Positions 1 through 5,155 of a stretch of DNA of 5,155 bases are shown here, piece by piece. The notes beneath the pieces are model-generated. The model worked only from the letters and a program-made list of their open reading frames with translations, searched no databases and was not told the origin of the DNA. The stretch covers positions 1 to 5,155 of the forward strand of contig CALHIC010000112.1 of assembly GCA_938030845.1 (NCBI GenBank). Direction: 5' to 3'. The position numbers were made by a program, and so were the translations under genes. Numbering within the stretch: the stretch's first letter is position 1; each line of letters starts with the position of its first letter. The stretch is from an uncultured Oribacterium sp. GTDB lineage: Bacteria; Bacillota; Clostridia; Lachnospirales; Lachnospiraceae.

Positions 1-122
1 AAGCTTGAAGCTTAGTATCCGCTGTGTGGGCGAAGTTAGCGGGAGCGTGCCCTGATTTCAGACCTATACAGTGGGAAAGTATAGAAATTTCTCTTCCCTT
101 TCCCTTGGCTTTTCTATCCTTA
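1..122. other. Non-coding stretch upstream of the fliD promoter
   Basis: No gene can be supported here. A frame open from base 2 to a TGA at 53-55 gives only 17 codons; it could be the tail of an upstream gene cut by the window edge, but nothing identifies it. The stretch holds one copy of a 14-bp inverted repeat (55-68), bracketed by short CTG/CAG arms (52-54 and 69-71). It also holds two competing short dyads: GGGAAAG (73-79) with CTTTCCC (98-104), and ATAGAAA (81-87) with TTTCTAT (111-117). One of these could be an upstream gene's terminator, but neither is followed by a clean run of T, so no terminator is called. Confidence 0.5.
55..68 (+). repeat. 14-bp inverted repeat, left copy (ATTTCAGACCTATA)
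   Basis: This sequence is the exact reverse complement of 2921-2934. The two copies flank the sigma-28 promoter and the whole of fliD, both in non-coding DNA. The match stops at base 14 on both sides. Confidence 0.6.
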
Positions 123-147
123 TAAACTCTCAAAAAACCGCCGATAT
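123..147 (+). promoter_or_regulatory. Sigma-28/SigD-type flagellar promoter for fliD
   Basis: The sequence shows TAAA at 123-126 and GCCGATAT at 140-147. There are 13 bases between TAAA and GCCGATAT, or 14 up to CCGATAT. This closely matches the motility sigma factor promoter known from Bacillus SigD (TAAA, about 14-16 bases, CCGATAT) and the related E. coli FliA sequence. It lies on the coding strand of the next gene, fliD, which is a late flagellar gene in well-studied bacteria. The start of transcription would fall near 154-156, giving a 5' leader of about 160 nt. No better housekeeping promoter was seen in the leader. Confidence 0.82.
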
Positions 148-154
148 TGGTATT

Positions 155-314
155 GATAAGTTAGCAGAAAGAACGGTGTGGAAGGGAGTCCGACGTTCCC
201 ATGGCTTTTCAGAGAGAGAAAGATTCTTAGGGAAAGTTTCATTTTCTCTAAAGGCGTGGACTTTCTCCAAAAAGACCTGCTAGCTCGATAAACTAAAGAG
301 AGAGAGGATGAATC
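155..314 (+). promoter_or_regulatory. 5' leader of fliD, purine-rich, with ribosome binding site
   Basis: This is the inferred untranslated leader between the sigma-28 promoter and the fliD ATG. It ends in a run of AG repeats followed by GG (298-307), a Shine-Dalgarno-like site seven bases before the ATG at 315. A similar purine run (211-222) lies upstream, and two pyrimidine tracts, TTTTCTCT (242-249) and CTTTCTCC (261-268), could pair with either purine run. An AGAGAAA/TTTCTCT stem (215-221 with 243-249) is one possible fold. GGA trinucleotides occur at 180, 185, 231, 258 and 306, the last overlapping the ribosome binding site. Regulation by folding or by CsrA is inference only. Confidence 0.45.
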
Positions 315-2864
315 ATGTCAGGTTTATCAACAAATTCAACGTCCGGCAGCTCCAGTTTGGGAAATACTGCCCTCCGTGGTTTTGGAGGAATGTCCTCCGG
401 AATTGACCGTGACGCATTAATTGAACAGGCAACAAAGGGTACTCAGCTTAAGCTTACCAAAGCAAAGCAGGAGACCACAAGACTTGAATGGAGACAAGAG
501 GCATTTCGTGAGTTATCCGATAAGACTATAGCATTGCAGGATGACTTTTTGTCCTTTGCATCCAGTGACTCTATCAAAAGTCCGGAATTGTATGAATCCA
601 GTGTAGTAAATCCACAGGGGGATGCTGCGGCAACCAAGTTTATTACCGCTTCCGGTCATTCGGATTTAACAAAGAACTTAAAGGTGAAGGCAGTTACCAA
701 GCTGGCAACCTCCGAGTCCATTGTTTCCGATGTGAAAGGAACCGCATCCGCCATCAAAACCGGAATTACCGCTGACGCATTGGCAGCTGCCGGTAATGCA
801 AAAACCAGTACTTTGGTAGGAAAAAGCTTACAGCTTGGTAACTATACCACAAAGGGTGTCTTCCAAGAAAAAGCCAGCTTTACTTTTCCGGCAAGCTATA
901 AGGATGACGATGGCAAAACCGTAGAAATCGACTATACCGGTGATAAGCAGAAGCTGGTAGATGATTTAAACAAGGCGGCAAAGCAGGGAAATGTAAAGCT
1001 TGGAGAAAATGAGTTTTTGAGCTTCAGCTATCAGCAGGGCTCAAATCCGGGAGAAGACTACATTCAGATTAACGCCGGTACTTCCCAGTATGTTATTAAG
1101 TCCGGATCTTCCGCATTAGATGCTTTAGGCTATAAGGCTCCTCCTGCAGGTAGTACTCCCGCCGGAACCGGATCTGATGCTTATGGTGTTAAGATTGCAG
1201 CCTTTAACAGCAGCGCTCAGGCAGAAGGAAAGTTCACTGCGTCTTCCGTAAAGCAGAGCGGTATGCTGGATTACTTAAAGGATCAAAAGCTCACAGTCAG
1301 CTACGGTGGCACAAGCCAGGAGATTTCTCTTTTGACCGATGCCCAGAAGCAAAGCATTGAGGCGGCTCACACCGGCACAAGTGCCAGTGACAATCAGAAT
1401 CGTTTAGATGCGGTAAAGGATGCTATTCAGAAAAATCTTAACAATGCTTTCGGTACAGGAAAGATTGTAGTGGACTCTTCCACAGGAAGTATCACTTTTA
1501 ACAGTGCCAACGGAAAGGATACCGTCTCCGTAAGCTCCTCCGATGCTCAGGTAAGAGCGAACCTGCAGATTAGCAAGAATGCTTCCAACAAGGTTACCAC
1601 CGGCAGTTCTATCATGGATAATCTGGACAAGTTGGGACTTTCCGATTATGTAGGAAACAAAGCAGGCTTGGATGAGGCTCTTTCCAAGTTCAAGATTAAC
1701 GGTAAGGAAATCAAGGGAATTACTGCAGACAGCACCGTGCAGGATATGCTGAAGAAAATCAATGATTCCGACGCGGGAGTAAAAGCCAGTTATATGGAAG
1801 GTTCCGGACGTTTTGTGTTGATTCACAGCGAAACCGGTTCCGGAAGAAGCATTACTTTGGGAGATGCAAACAATGCCAACGACATTGAGGATAAGCTCTT
1901 TGGCGCAACTGCCAGCGGTGGCGGACAGGTAAACCACGGTACCGATGCGGAAATGGTTTTTGACTACGGCAACGGCATCAATGAAACCGTTACTTCTTCC
2001 AGCAACACCTTTAACATTGACGGTGTAAAGATTACTGCCAGCGGTAAGTTCGGTGTAGAGCTGGATGCTTCCGGAAATGCGGTAACCAAGCCGGATGGTT
2101 CCTACAAGTTTGACAGCTCCAAGGAGGTAAGCTTTACTTCTAAGGCGGATGTGGACAAGGCTGCTGCAACCATGAAGAAGTTTGTGGAGAAGTTCAACGA
2201 CCTGGTAAGCTCTGTAAATACCCATGCAAAGACCAGACGTTCCAGCGGATATGATCCTTTGACGGAAGCTCAGAAGAACCAAATGAGCGAAAAATCCATT
2301 GAAAACTGGGAAAAGAAGGCAAAGGAAGGAATTCTTTACGGAGAAAGCTCCATCAGAAACTTCAGTGACTCTTTGCAGACAGTTATGACTCAGATGATGT
2401 CCGATTTAAAGGTTGCAGGTTTGGACTATCAGGATATGGAGAAGATGGGACTTTCTATGACTACGGATTCCTTTGACGGTGGAAAGCTTAGCTTTGATGA
2501 AACAAAGTTCAAAAAAGCTATGGAAACAGAACCGGAGAAGGTTTCTAAGGTAATGACAGGACACAACGGATCCAAGGGCCTGGCAAAGATTGTAGAAGAT
2601 TCCGTTAGTCGTTATGCTACTCGTTATGCTTCCAGAAATGGCGGATCTTACGGAGAGCTGATTAAAGAAGCCGGCTCCAACAAGGTTACCCTTTCCAACA
2701 CCTCTTCCGTTATTTATGGAAAGTTAAAGGAAAATTCCGAAGCTATTGAAAAGTTTAAGACCATGCTTAGCAATCAGCAGGATCGTTATATCAAGCAGTT
2801 CTCTCAGCTGGAGAAGTTAATCAGTAAGATGAATACCCAGTCCTCTTACTTAAGCGGATTGTAA
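315..2864 (+). CDS. fliD: Flagellar filament cap / hook-associated protein 2 (FliD)
   Basis: FliD caps the growing flagellar filament outside the cell and guides folding of exported flagellin subunits. The N-terminal region has the family signature GMSSGID at residues 25-31, followed by a long amphipathic helical segment (about 32-82), as in the FliD N-terminal domain. A flagellin hook IN-type motif begins at KING (460-463) and runs to about 490. The C-terminal FliD domain spans about 600-849 and ends in a helical, Gln/Leu/Met-rich segment finishing in YLSGL. No cysteine is present, as is usual for exported flagellar proteins. There is no cleavable signal peptide, consistent with type III flagellar export. 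At 849 residues it is far longer than enteric or Bacillus FliD (about 470-500); the extra length lies in the middle (about 90-600), the part expected to be surface exposed. The ATG at 315 is chosen because an AG-rich ribosome binding site sits seven bases upstream and the signature follows closely. A strong terminator follows, so it is probably a single-gene unit driven by the sigma-28 promoter. Confidence 0.93.
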   Translation: MSGLSTNSTSGSSSLGNTALRGFGGMSSGIDRDALIEQATKGTQLKLTKAKQETTRLEWRQEAFRELSDKTIALQDDFLSFASSDSIKSPELYESSVVNPQGDAAATKFITASGHSDLTKNLKVKAVTKLATSESIVSDVKGTASAIKTGITADALAAAGNAKTSTLVGKSLQLGNYTTKGVFQEKASFTFPASYKDDDGKTVEIDYTGDKQKLVDDLNKAAKQGNVKLGENEFLSFSYQQGSNPGEDYIQINAGTSQYVIKSGSSALDALGYKAPPAGSTPAGTGSDAYGVKIAAFNSSAQAEGKFTASSVKQSGMLDYLKDQKLTVSYGGTSQEISLLTDAQKQSIEAAHTGTSASDNQNRLDAVKDAIQKNLNNAFGTGKIVVDSSTGSITFNSANGKDTVSVSSSDAQVRANLQISKNASNKVTTGSSIMDNLDKLGLSDYVGNKAGLDEALSKFKINGKEIKGITADSTVQDMLKKINDSDAGVKASYMEGSGRFVLIHSETGSGRSITLGDANNANDIEDKLFGATASGGGQVNHGTDAEMVFDYGNGINETVTSSSNTFNIDGVKITASGKFGVELDASGNAVTKPDGSYKFDSSKEVSFTSKADVDKAAATMKKFVEKFNDLVSSVNTHAKTRRSSGYDPLTEAQKNQMSEKSIENWEKKAKEGILYGESSIRNFSDSLQTVMTQMMSDLKVAGLDYQDMEKMGLSMTTDSFDGGKLSFDETKFKKAMETEPEKVSKVMTGHNGSKGLAKIVEDSVSRYATRYASRNGGSYGELIKEAGSNKVTLSNTSSVIYGKLKENSEAIEKFKTMLSNQQDRYIKQFSQLEKLISKMNTQSSYLSGL

Positions 2865-2865
2865 A

Positions 2866-2876
2866 TCGCTAAGCGA
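2866..2876. repeat. Short dyad just after the fliD stop codon
   Basis: TCGCT and AGCGA are mirror complements around a single A, two bases past the fliD TAA. In RNA this gives at most a four-base-pair stem (TCGC/GCGA) with a three-base loop. It could slightly protect the mRNA end, but it is small enough to be chance. Confidence 0.3.
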
Positions 2877-2883
2877 AGTCAAT

Positions 2884-2896
2884 AAATAGAGTTGTA
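2884..2896 (+). repeat. Direct repeat copy 1 (13 bp, AAATAGAGTTGTA)
   Basis: This 13-base sequence recurs exactly at 3024-3036, 140 bases downstream. Here it overlaps the 5' arm of the fliD terminator. Confidence 0.6.
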
Positions 2897-2965
2897 AAAA
2901 ATCAAAAAATTTCTAAGCAATATAGGTCTGAAATTTTATTTTGATTTTTTGCAACTCTTTTTTTT
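2888..2965 (+). terminator. Intrinsic terminator of fliD
   Basis: The arm starting AGAGTTG at 2888 runs through 2907 and pairs with 2939-2958, which ends in CAACTCT. All 20 positions pair if the single U-G at 2895/2951 counts as a wobble. An inner helix (about 2908-2913 with 2930-2935) extends the stem after a three-base bulge, leaving a loop of 16 bases. A run of eight T (2958-2965) follows directly. This is a strong Rho-independent terminator placed 24 bases after the fliD stop. It separates fliD from the downstream transporter gene. The stem is AT-rich in the middle, with most G-C pairs near its base. Confidence 0.88.
2921..2934 (-). repeat. 14-bp inverted repeat, right copy (TATAGGTCTGAAAT)
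   Basis: This is the exact reverse complement of 55-68. It sits in the loop and inner 3' arm of the fliD terminator hairpin, so part of it would be exposed as single-stranded RNA in the transcript. Confidence 0.6.
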
Positions 2966-2979
2966 GTGCAAAGTTCACC

Positions 2980-3009
2980 TTTACAAAATACGGGATAATC
3001 CAGTAAAAT
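2980..3009 (+). promoter_or_regulatory. Probable housekeeping (sigma-A type) promoter for the symporter
   Basis: TTTACA at 2980-2985 resembles the -35 box and TAAAAT at 3004-3009 the -10 box, with an 18-base spacer. A second -10-like sequence, GATAAT (2994-2999), fits the consensus better but has no well-spaced -35. The fliD terminator lies just upstream, so a promoter is needed here for the transporter gene. The exact boxes are uncertain. Confidence 0.45.
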
Positions 3010-3023
3010 CTAAGCTTTGTGAA

Positions 3024-3036
3024 AAATAGAGTTGTA
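3024..3036 (+). repeat. Direct repeat copy 2 (13 bp, AAATAGAGTTGTA)
   Basis: This is the exact second copy of the sequence at 2884-2896. It lies immediately before the ribosome binding site of the symporter gene. Because it carries AGAGTTG, it could pair with the 3' arm of the fliD terminator (2952-2958), but only in read-through RNA. Confidence 0.6.
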
Positions 3037-3037
3037 G

Positions 3038-3044
3038 AAAGGAG
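3038..3044 (+). promoter_or_regulatory. Ribosome binding site of the symporter gene
   Basis: AAAGGAG lies five bases before the ATG at 3050 and is a near-ideal Shine-Dalgarno sequence. It fixes the start codon of the symporter. Confidence 0.8.
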
Positions 3045-3049
3045 AAAAA

Positions 3050-4279
3050 ATGAAAGAAAAGAAAAAATTATCTTTAGCGATGCAGATTTTTATTGCTTTG
3101 GTTTTGGCGATTATCGTTGGCTTATTATTACAGGGACATAGTAATATTGCGGAAAATTATATTAAGCCCTTTGGAACAATTTTCTTGAACTTGGTAAAAT
3201 TCATTGTGGTGCCGGTGGTGCTGTTTTCCATTATGTGCGGTATTATTTCCATGAGTGATATTAAGCAGGTGGGCTCCGTAGGCTTGAAAACGGTGGTGTT
3301 TTACTTATGTACCACTGCTTTTGCGGTAAGTATCGGATTGTTCTTCGGAAGCATTTTCCATAATCTGTTTCCGGTGGTAGCCACTGCGGATTTAAGCTAT
3401 GAGGTTAAGGGAAGTCTGTCTTTAATGGACACCATTGTTAACATCTTCCCCTCCAACTTCGTGCAGCCCATGGTGGAAGCCAATATGTTGCAGGTTATCG
3501 TGATGGCACTGATTTTGGGCTTCGCTATCATTCTGGTAGGAGAGAAAACTCATAGAGTGGTTAGTGCCTTCAATGATTTTGATGCTATTTTCATGAAGTG
3601 TATGGAAATGGTATTAAGCCTCTCTCCGATTGGTGTGTTCTGTTTGCTTTGTCCGGTTATTGCGGTAAACGGACCGAAGATTCTCGGATCTTTGGCTATG
3701 GTACTTTTGGCAGCCTATATTGCCTATGTTGCCCATGCCGTGGTAGTGTATTCCCTTACCGTGAAGCTTATGGGAGGTCTTTCTCCGATAAAGTTCTTTA
3801 AAGGAATGCTTCCTGCCATTATGTTTGCCTTTTCTTCAGCTTCTTCCGTTGGTACTCTTCCTATTAATATGGAGTGTACGGAAAAATGGGGAGCAAAGAA
3901 GGAGATTGCAGCCTTTGTACTTCCCTTGGGAGCGACCATTAACATGGACGGAACTGCGATTTATCAGGGAATTTGCGCAATCTTTATTGCTTCCTGTTAC
4001 GGTATTCATCTGACTCTTGGGCAGATGCTGACCATTATTTTAACGGCAACCCTTGCTTCCGTTGGAACCGCAGGTGTTCCCGGAGCCGGTATGATTATGT
4101 TGGCTATGGTGCTTACCTCTGTAGGTCTTCCGGTGGACGGTATCGCCTTGGTGGCCGGTGTAGACCGTATTTTTGATATGGGAAGAACCACCGTAAATAT
4201 TACAGGAGATGCGGCTTGTACCATCGTGGTTTCCAATCTGGAAGCCAAAAAACAGGCAAGACTTACTGCAAAATCTTAA
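3050..4279 (+). CDS. Dicarboxylate/amino acid:cation symporter, probably glutamate/aspartate
   Basis: This is a membrane carrier of the DAACS (GltP/GltT, SLC1-like) family, which imports acidic amino acids or C4-dicarboxylates using sodium or protons. It has 409 residues, a normal full length. Lys-rich residues 2-6 precede the first hydrophobic segment, and several further membrane segments follow. The family hallmarks are in order: the serine-rich hairpin FSSASSVGTLP (261-271), NMDGT (298-302), the second hairpin GTAGVPGAG (339-347), and DRIFDMGRTTVNITGD (372-387). Compared with the archaeal GltPh carrier, D376, R379, T380, N383 and D387 match the spacing of D394, R397, T398, N401 and D405. 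The arginine corresponds to the residue that binds the side-chain carboxylate, favouring acidic substrates over neutral ones. The coupling ion cannot be settled from the sequence, so no gene symbol is given. The gene has its own ribosome binding site and likely promoter, and no functional link to fliD is visible. Confidence 0.92.
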   Translation: MKEKKKLSLAMQIFIALVLAIIVGLLLQGHSNIAENYIKPFGTIFLNLVKFIVVPVVLFSIMCGIISMSDIKQVGSVGLKTVVFYLCTTAFAVSIGLFFGSIFHNLFPVVATADLSYEVKGSLSLMDTIVNIFPSNFVQPMVEANMLQVIVMALILGFAIILVGEKTHRVVSAFNDFDAIFMKCMEMVLSLSPIGVFCLLCPVIAVNGPKILGSLAMVLLAAYIAYVAHAVVVYSLTVKLMGGLSPIKFFKGMLPAIMFAFSSASSVGTLPINMECTEKWGAKKEIAAFVLPLGATINMDGTAIYQGICAIFIASCYGIHLTLGQMLTIILTATLASVGTAGVPGAGMIMLAMVLTSVGLPVDGIALVAGVDRIFDMGRTTVNITGDAACTIVVSNLEAKKQARLTAKS

Positions 4280-4293
4280 GCCTAAGCATCCTA

Positions 4294-4325
4294 CGGAGGA
4301 AATTCATCCGATTTCTTTATTTTTT
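4294..4325 (+). terminator. Weak candidate terminator after the symporter gene
   Basis: CGGA (4294-4297) pairs with TCCG (4307-4310) around a short A/T-rich centre, where a GA/TC pair can add to the stem. It is followed by a T-rich tract interrupted by C and A (4312-4325). The stem is short and the T run does not start directly at it, so this is a modest call. Position, 15 bases after the stop, is right for a terminator. Confidence 0.42.
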
Positions 4326-4395
4326 GTAAAAATCCTTTATACATTTCCATAGACCGGACGACATATTATAAGACAATAAGAAGAAATCTTCGGAG
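4326..4395. other. AT-rich spacer, probable junction region
   Basis: No gene is seen. The frame of the following synthetase piece opens only at 4372, after a TAA at 4369-4371. A TATTAT (4364-4369) could be a -10 box, but the nearest -35-like sequence (TATACA, 4339-4344) is 19 bases away and weak. A small dyad, GAAGA/TCTTC (4380-4391), lies just before the TTG at 4396. The change from the codon style of the symporter to that of the synthetase piece occurs somewhere between here and about 4480. No insertion sequence end or target duplication was recognised. Confidence 0.35.
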
Positions 4396-5139
4396 TTGAA
4401 AATATTTGTTCCGCTGGATAAAAACCTTTGGAAATGGAGATTGTATGAACGATTATCAAAAGAAGTATTTAGAGCATATAACGAATTCGGCATCGATTTT
4501 GTGCAAGGATACGGACTGACTGAAACATCGCCGATTATCGCGCTGAACCCGAAAGAACACTTTAAAATCGCCAGTGTCGGACAGTACTTTATTTCTTATA
4601 TGGAAATGAAGATTCTCGATCCCGATGAAAAGGGAATAGGGGAGGTTGCCGTAAAGGGACCGATGATTATGCAGGGCTATTACAATATGCCCGAAGAAAC
4701 AGCCGAAGTTCTTTCTCCCGACGGCTGGTTAAAGACGGGAGACCTCGGCTGGCTTGACGATGAGGGTTATCTCTATCTTTGCGGAAGGGCTAAAAACCTC
4801 ATAGTTACTGCCGGAGGAAAAAATGTCTTCCCCGAAGAAATCGAAAATATGTTCCAGCTTTATTATAATGAAATTGAACAGATTACCGCTGCAGGTTATC
4901 AGGCTGAGGAGGGGGAGGAAGTTGAAGTCCTTGTTTATACCGCCGATGACCTTTATAAAAAGCTCAATATGACGCGCGGCACAAGCGAAGGCGATGCAGC
5001 CGTCCAAAAAGAAATCGATGCCATTATCGAAACCGTAAATAAAAAACTTTTACCTTATCAGCGGATTACAAAAACAACCTATCTGTCCGAACCGCTTGAA
5101 ATGACCACTACCAAAAAAGTAAAGCGTTTTAAGAAGTAG
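4396..5139 (+). pseudogene. Long-chain acyl-CoA synthetase, C-terminal fragment (AMP-binding family)
   Basis: Intact enzymes of this family activate fatty acids to acyl-AMP with ATP and then form acyl-CoA. This piece of up to 247 residues carries the later family motifs: YGLTETSP (39-46), GWLKTGDLG (110-118) with the ATP-ribose-binding Asp at 116, and the hinge region GRAKNLIVTAGGKN (130-143). The C-terminal lid ends in TTTKKVKR (237-244), where K241 probably aligns with the catalytic lysine and K240 replaces the usual glycine. The N-terminal half, including the Thr/Ser/Gly-rich ATP-binding P-loop, is missing; full-length members are usually about 550-640 residues. Family-like sequence begins around residue 20 (LSKEVF...), and the first ~19 residues look unrelated. 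The TTG at 4396 is only the first possible start: CGGAG abuts it with no spacing, so translation is doubtful. Arg codons here include AGG, CGC, CGG and CGA, absent from the symporter, suggesting a different origin. It could be a decayed transferred gene or a chimeric assembly join. Confidence 0.78.
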
Positions 5140-5155
5140 GTTTTAATCAACAACC

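Noticed and set aside
1..13. Two HindIII sites at the very start of the window (AAGCTTGAAGCTT), as a possible cloning boundary
   Set aside because: AAGCTT recurs elsewhere, including inside fliD, and no vector or linker sequence is visible, so it is probably chance.
71..283. 70-codon frame upstream of fliD starting with GTG
   Set aside because: It spans the sigma-28 promoter and most of the leader, lacks a ribosome binding site, and its translation has no recognisable features.
308..405. ATG at 308 overlapping the fliD ribosome binding site region, opening a frame of about 32 codons
   Set aside because: It is out of frame with fliD and begins immediately after the Shine-Dalgarno bases, leaving no spacing. 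The peptide has no recognisable character.
1404..2282. 292-codon open frame on the minus strand inside fliD
   Set aside because: It lies wholly inside a well-supported fliD, its translation matches no recognised family and has no clear domain order, and no good ribosome binding site was identified. It is best explained by the codon use of fliD on the other strand.
3598..4248. Several short frames on both strands inside the symporter gene
   Set aside because: All overlap a complete gene with every family motif intact and none has independent support.
4482..4492. EcoRI site (GAATTC) near the start of the synthetase homology, as a possible cloning join
   Set aside because: It encodes residues of a segment (NEFG) that continues smoothly with the synthetase homology on both sides, so it is not a likely junction.
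4400..4519. Second open frame overlapping the start of the synthetase fragment
   Set aside because: About 40 codons long, with no recognised similarity and no clear start signal. It may only reflect AT-rich junction DNA.

Overview
The window most likely comes from a motile Gram-positive anaerobe of the Lachnospiraceae/Clostridia type. The evidence is a very large FliD, a SigD/sigma-28-type flagellar promoter, strong GGAG-type ribosome binding sites, and AGA/CGT as the preferred Arg codons in the two complete genes. This placement is inferred from style, not from a database match. The last ~0.75 kb has different codon habits and looks like a foreign or chimeric piece, perhaps spirochaete (Treponema)-like.

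Layout: 1-314 is non-coding. It carries a clear sigma-28 promoter (123-147) and a purine-rich leader of about 160 nt. 315-2864 is fliD, encoding the flagellar filament cap / hook-associated protein 2 (849 aa). 2865-3049 holds a strong intrinsic terminator, a probable housekeeping promoter and a good ribosome binding site. 3050-4279 encodes a complete dicarboxylate/amino acid:cation symporter (409 aa) with the residues expected of a glutamate/aspartate carrier. 4280-4395 is AT-rich and has a weak terminator candidate. 4396-5139 encodes only the C-terminal part of a long-chain acyl-CoA synthetase (AMP-binding family); the ATP-binding P-loop half is absent.

The three coding regions do not form a pathway. 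fliD appears to be a single-gene late flagellar transcription unit, with no fliS behind it. The symporter has its own promoter. The synthetase piece is probably a non-functional remnant or an assembly join. No CRISPR array, tRNA, rRNA, insertion sequence or defence system was seen. The points most worth a second look are the broken and compositionally different synthetase, a perfect 14-bp inverted repeat flanking fliD, and the oversized middle of FliD.
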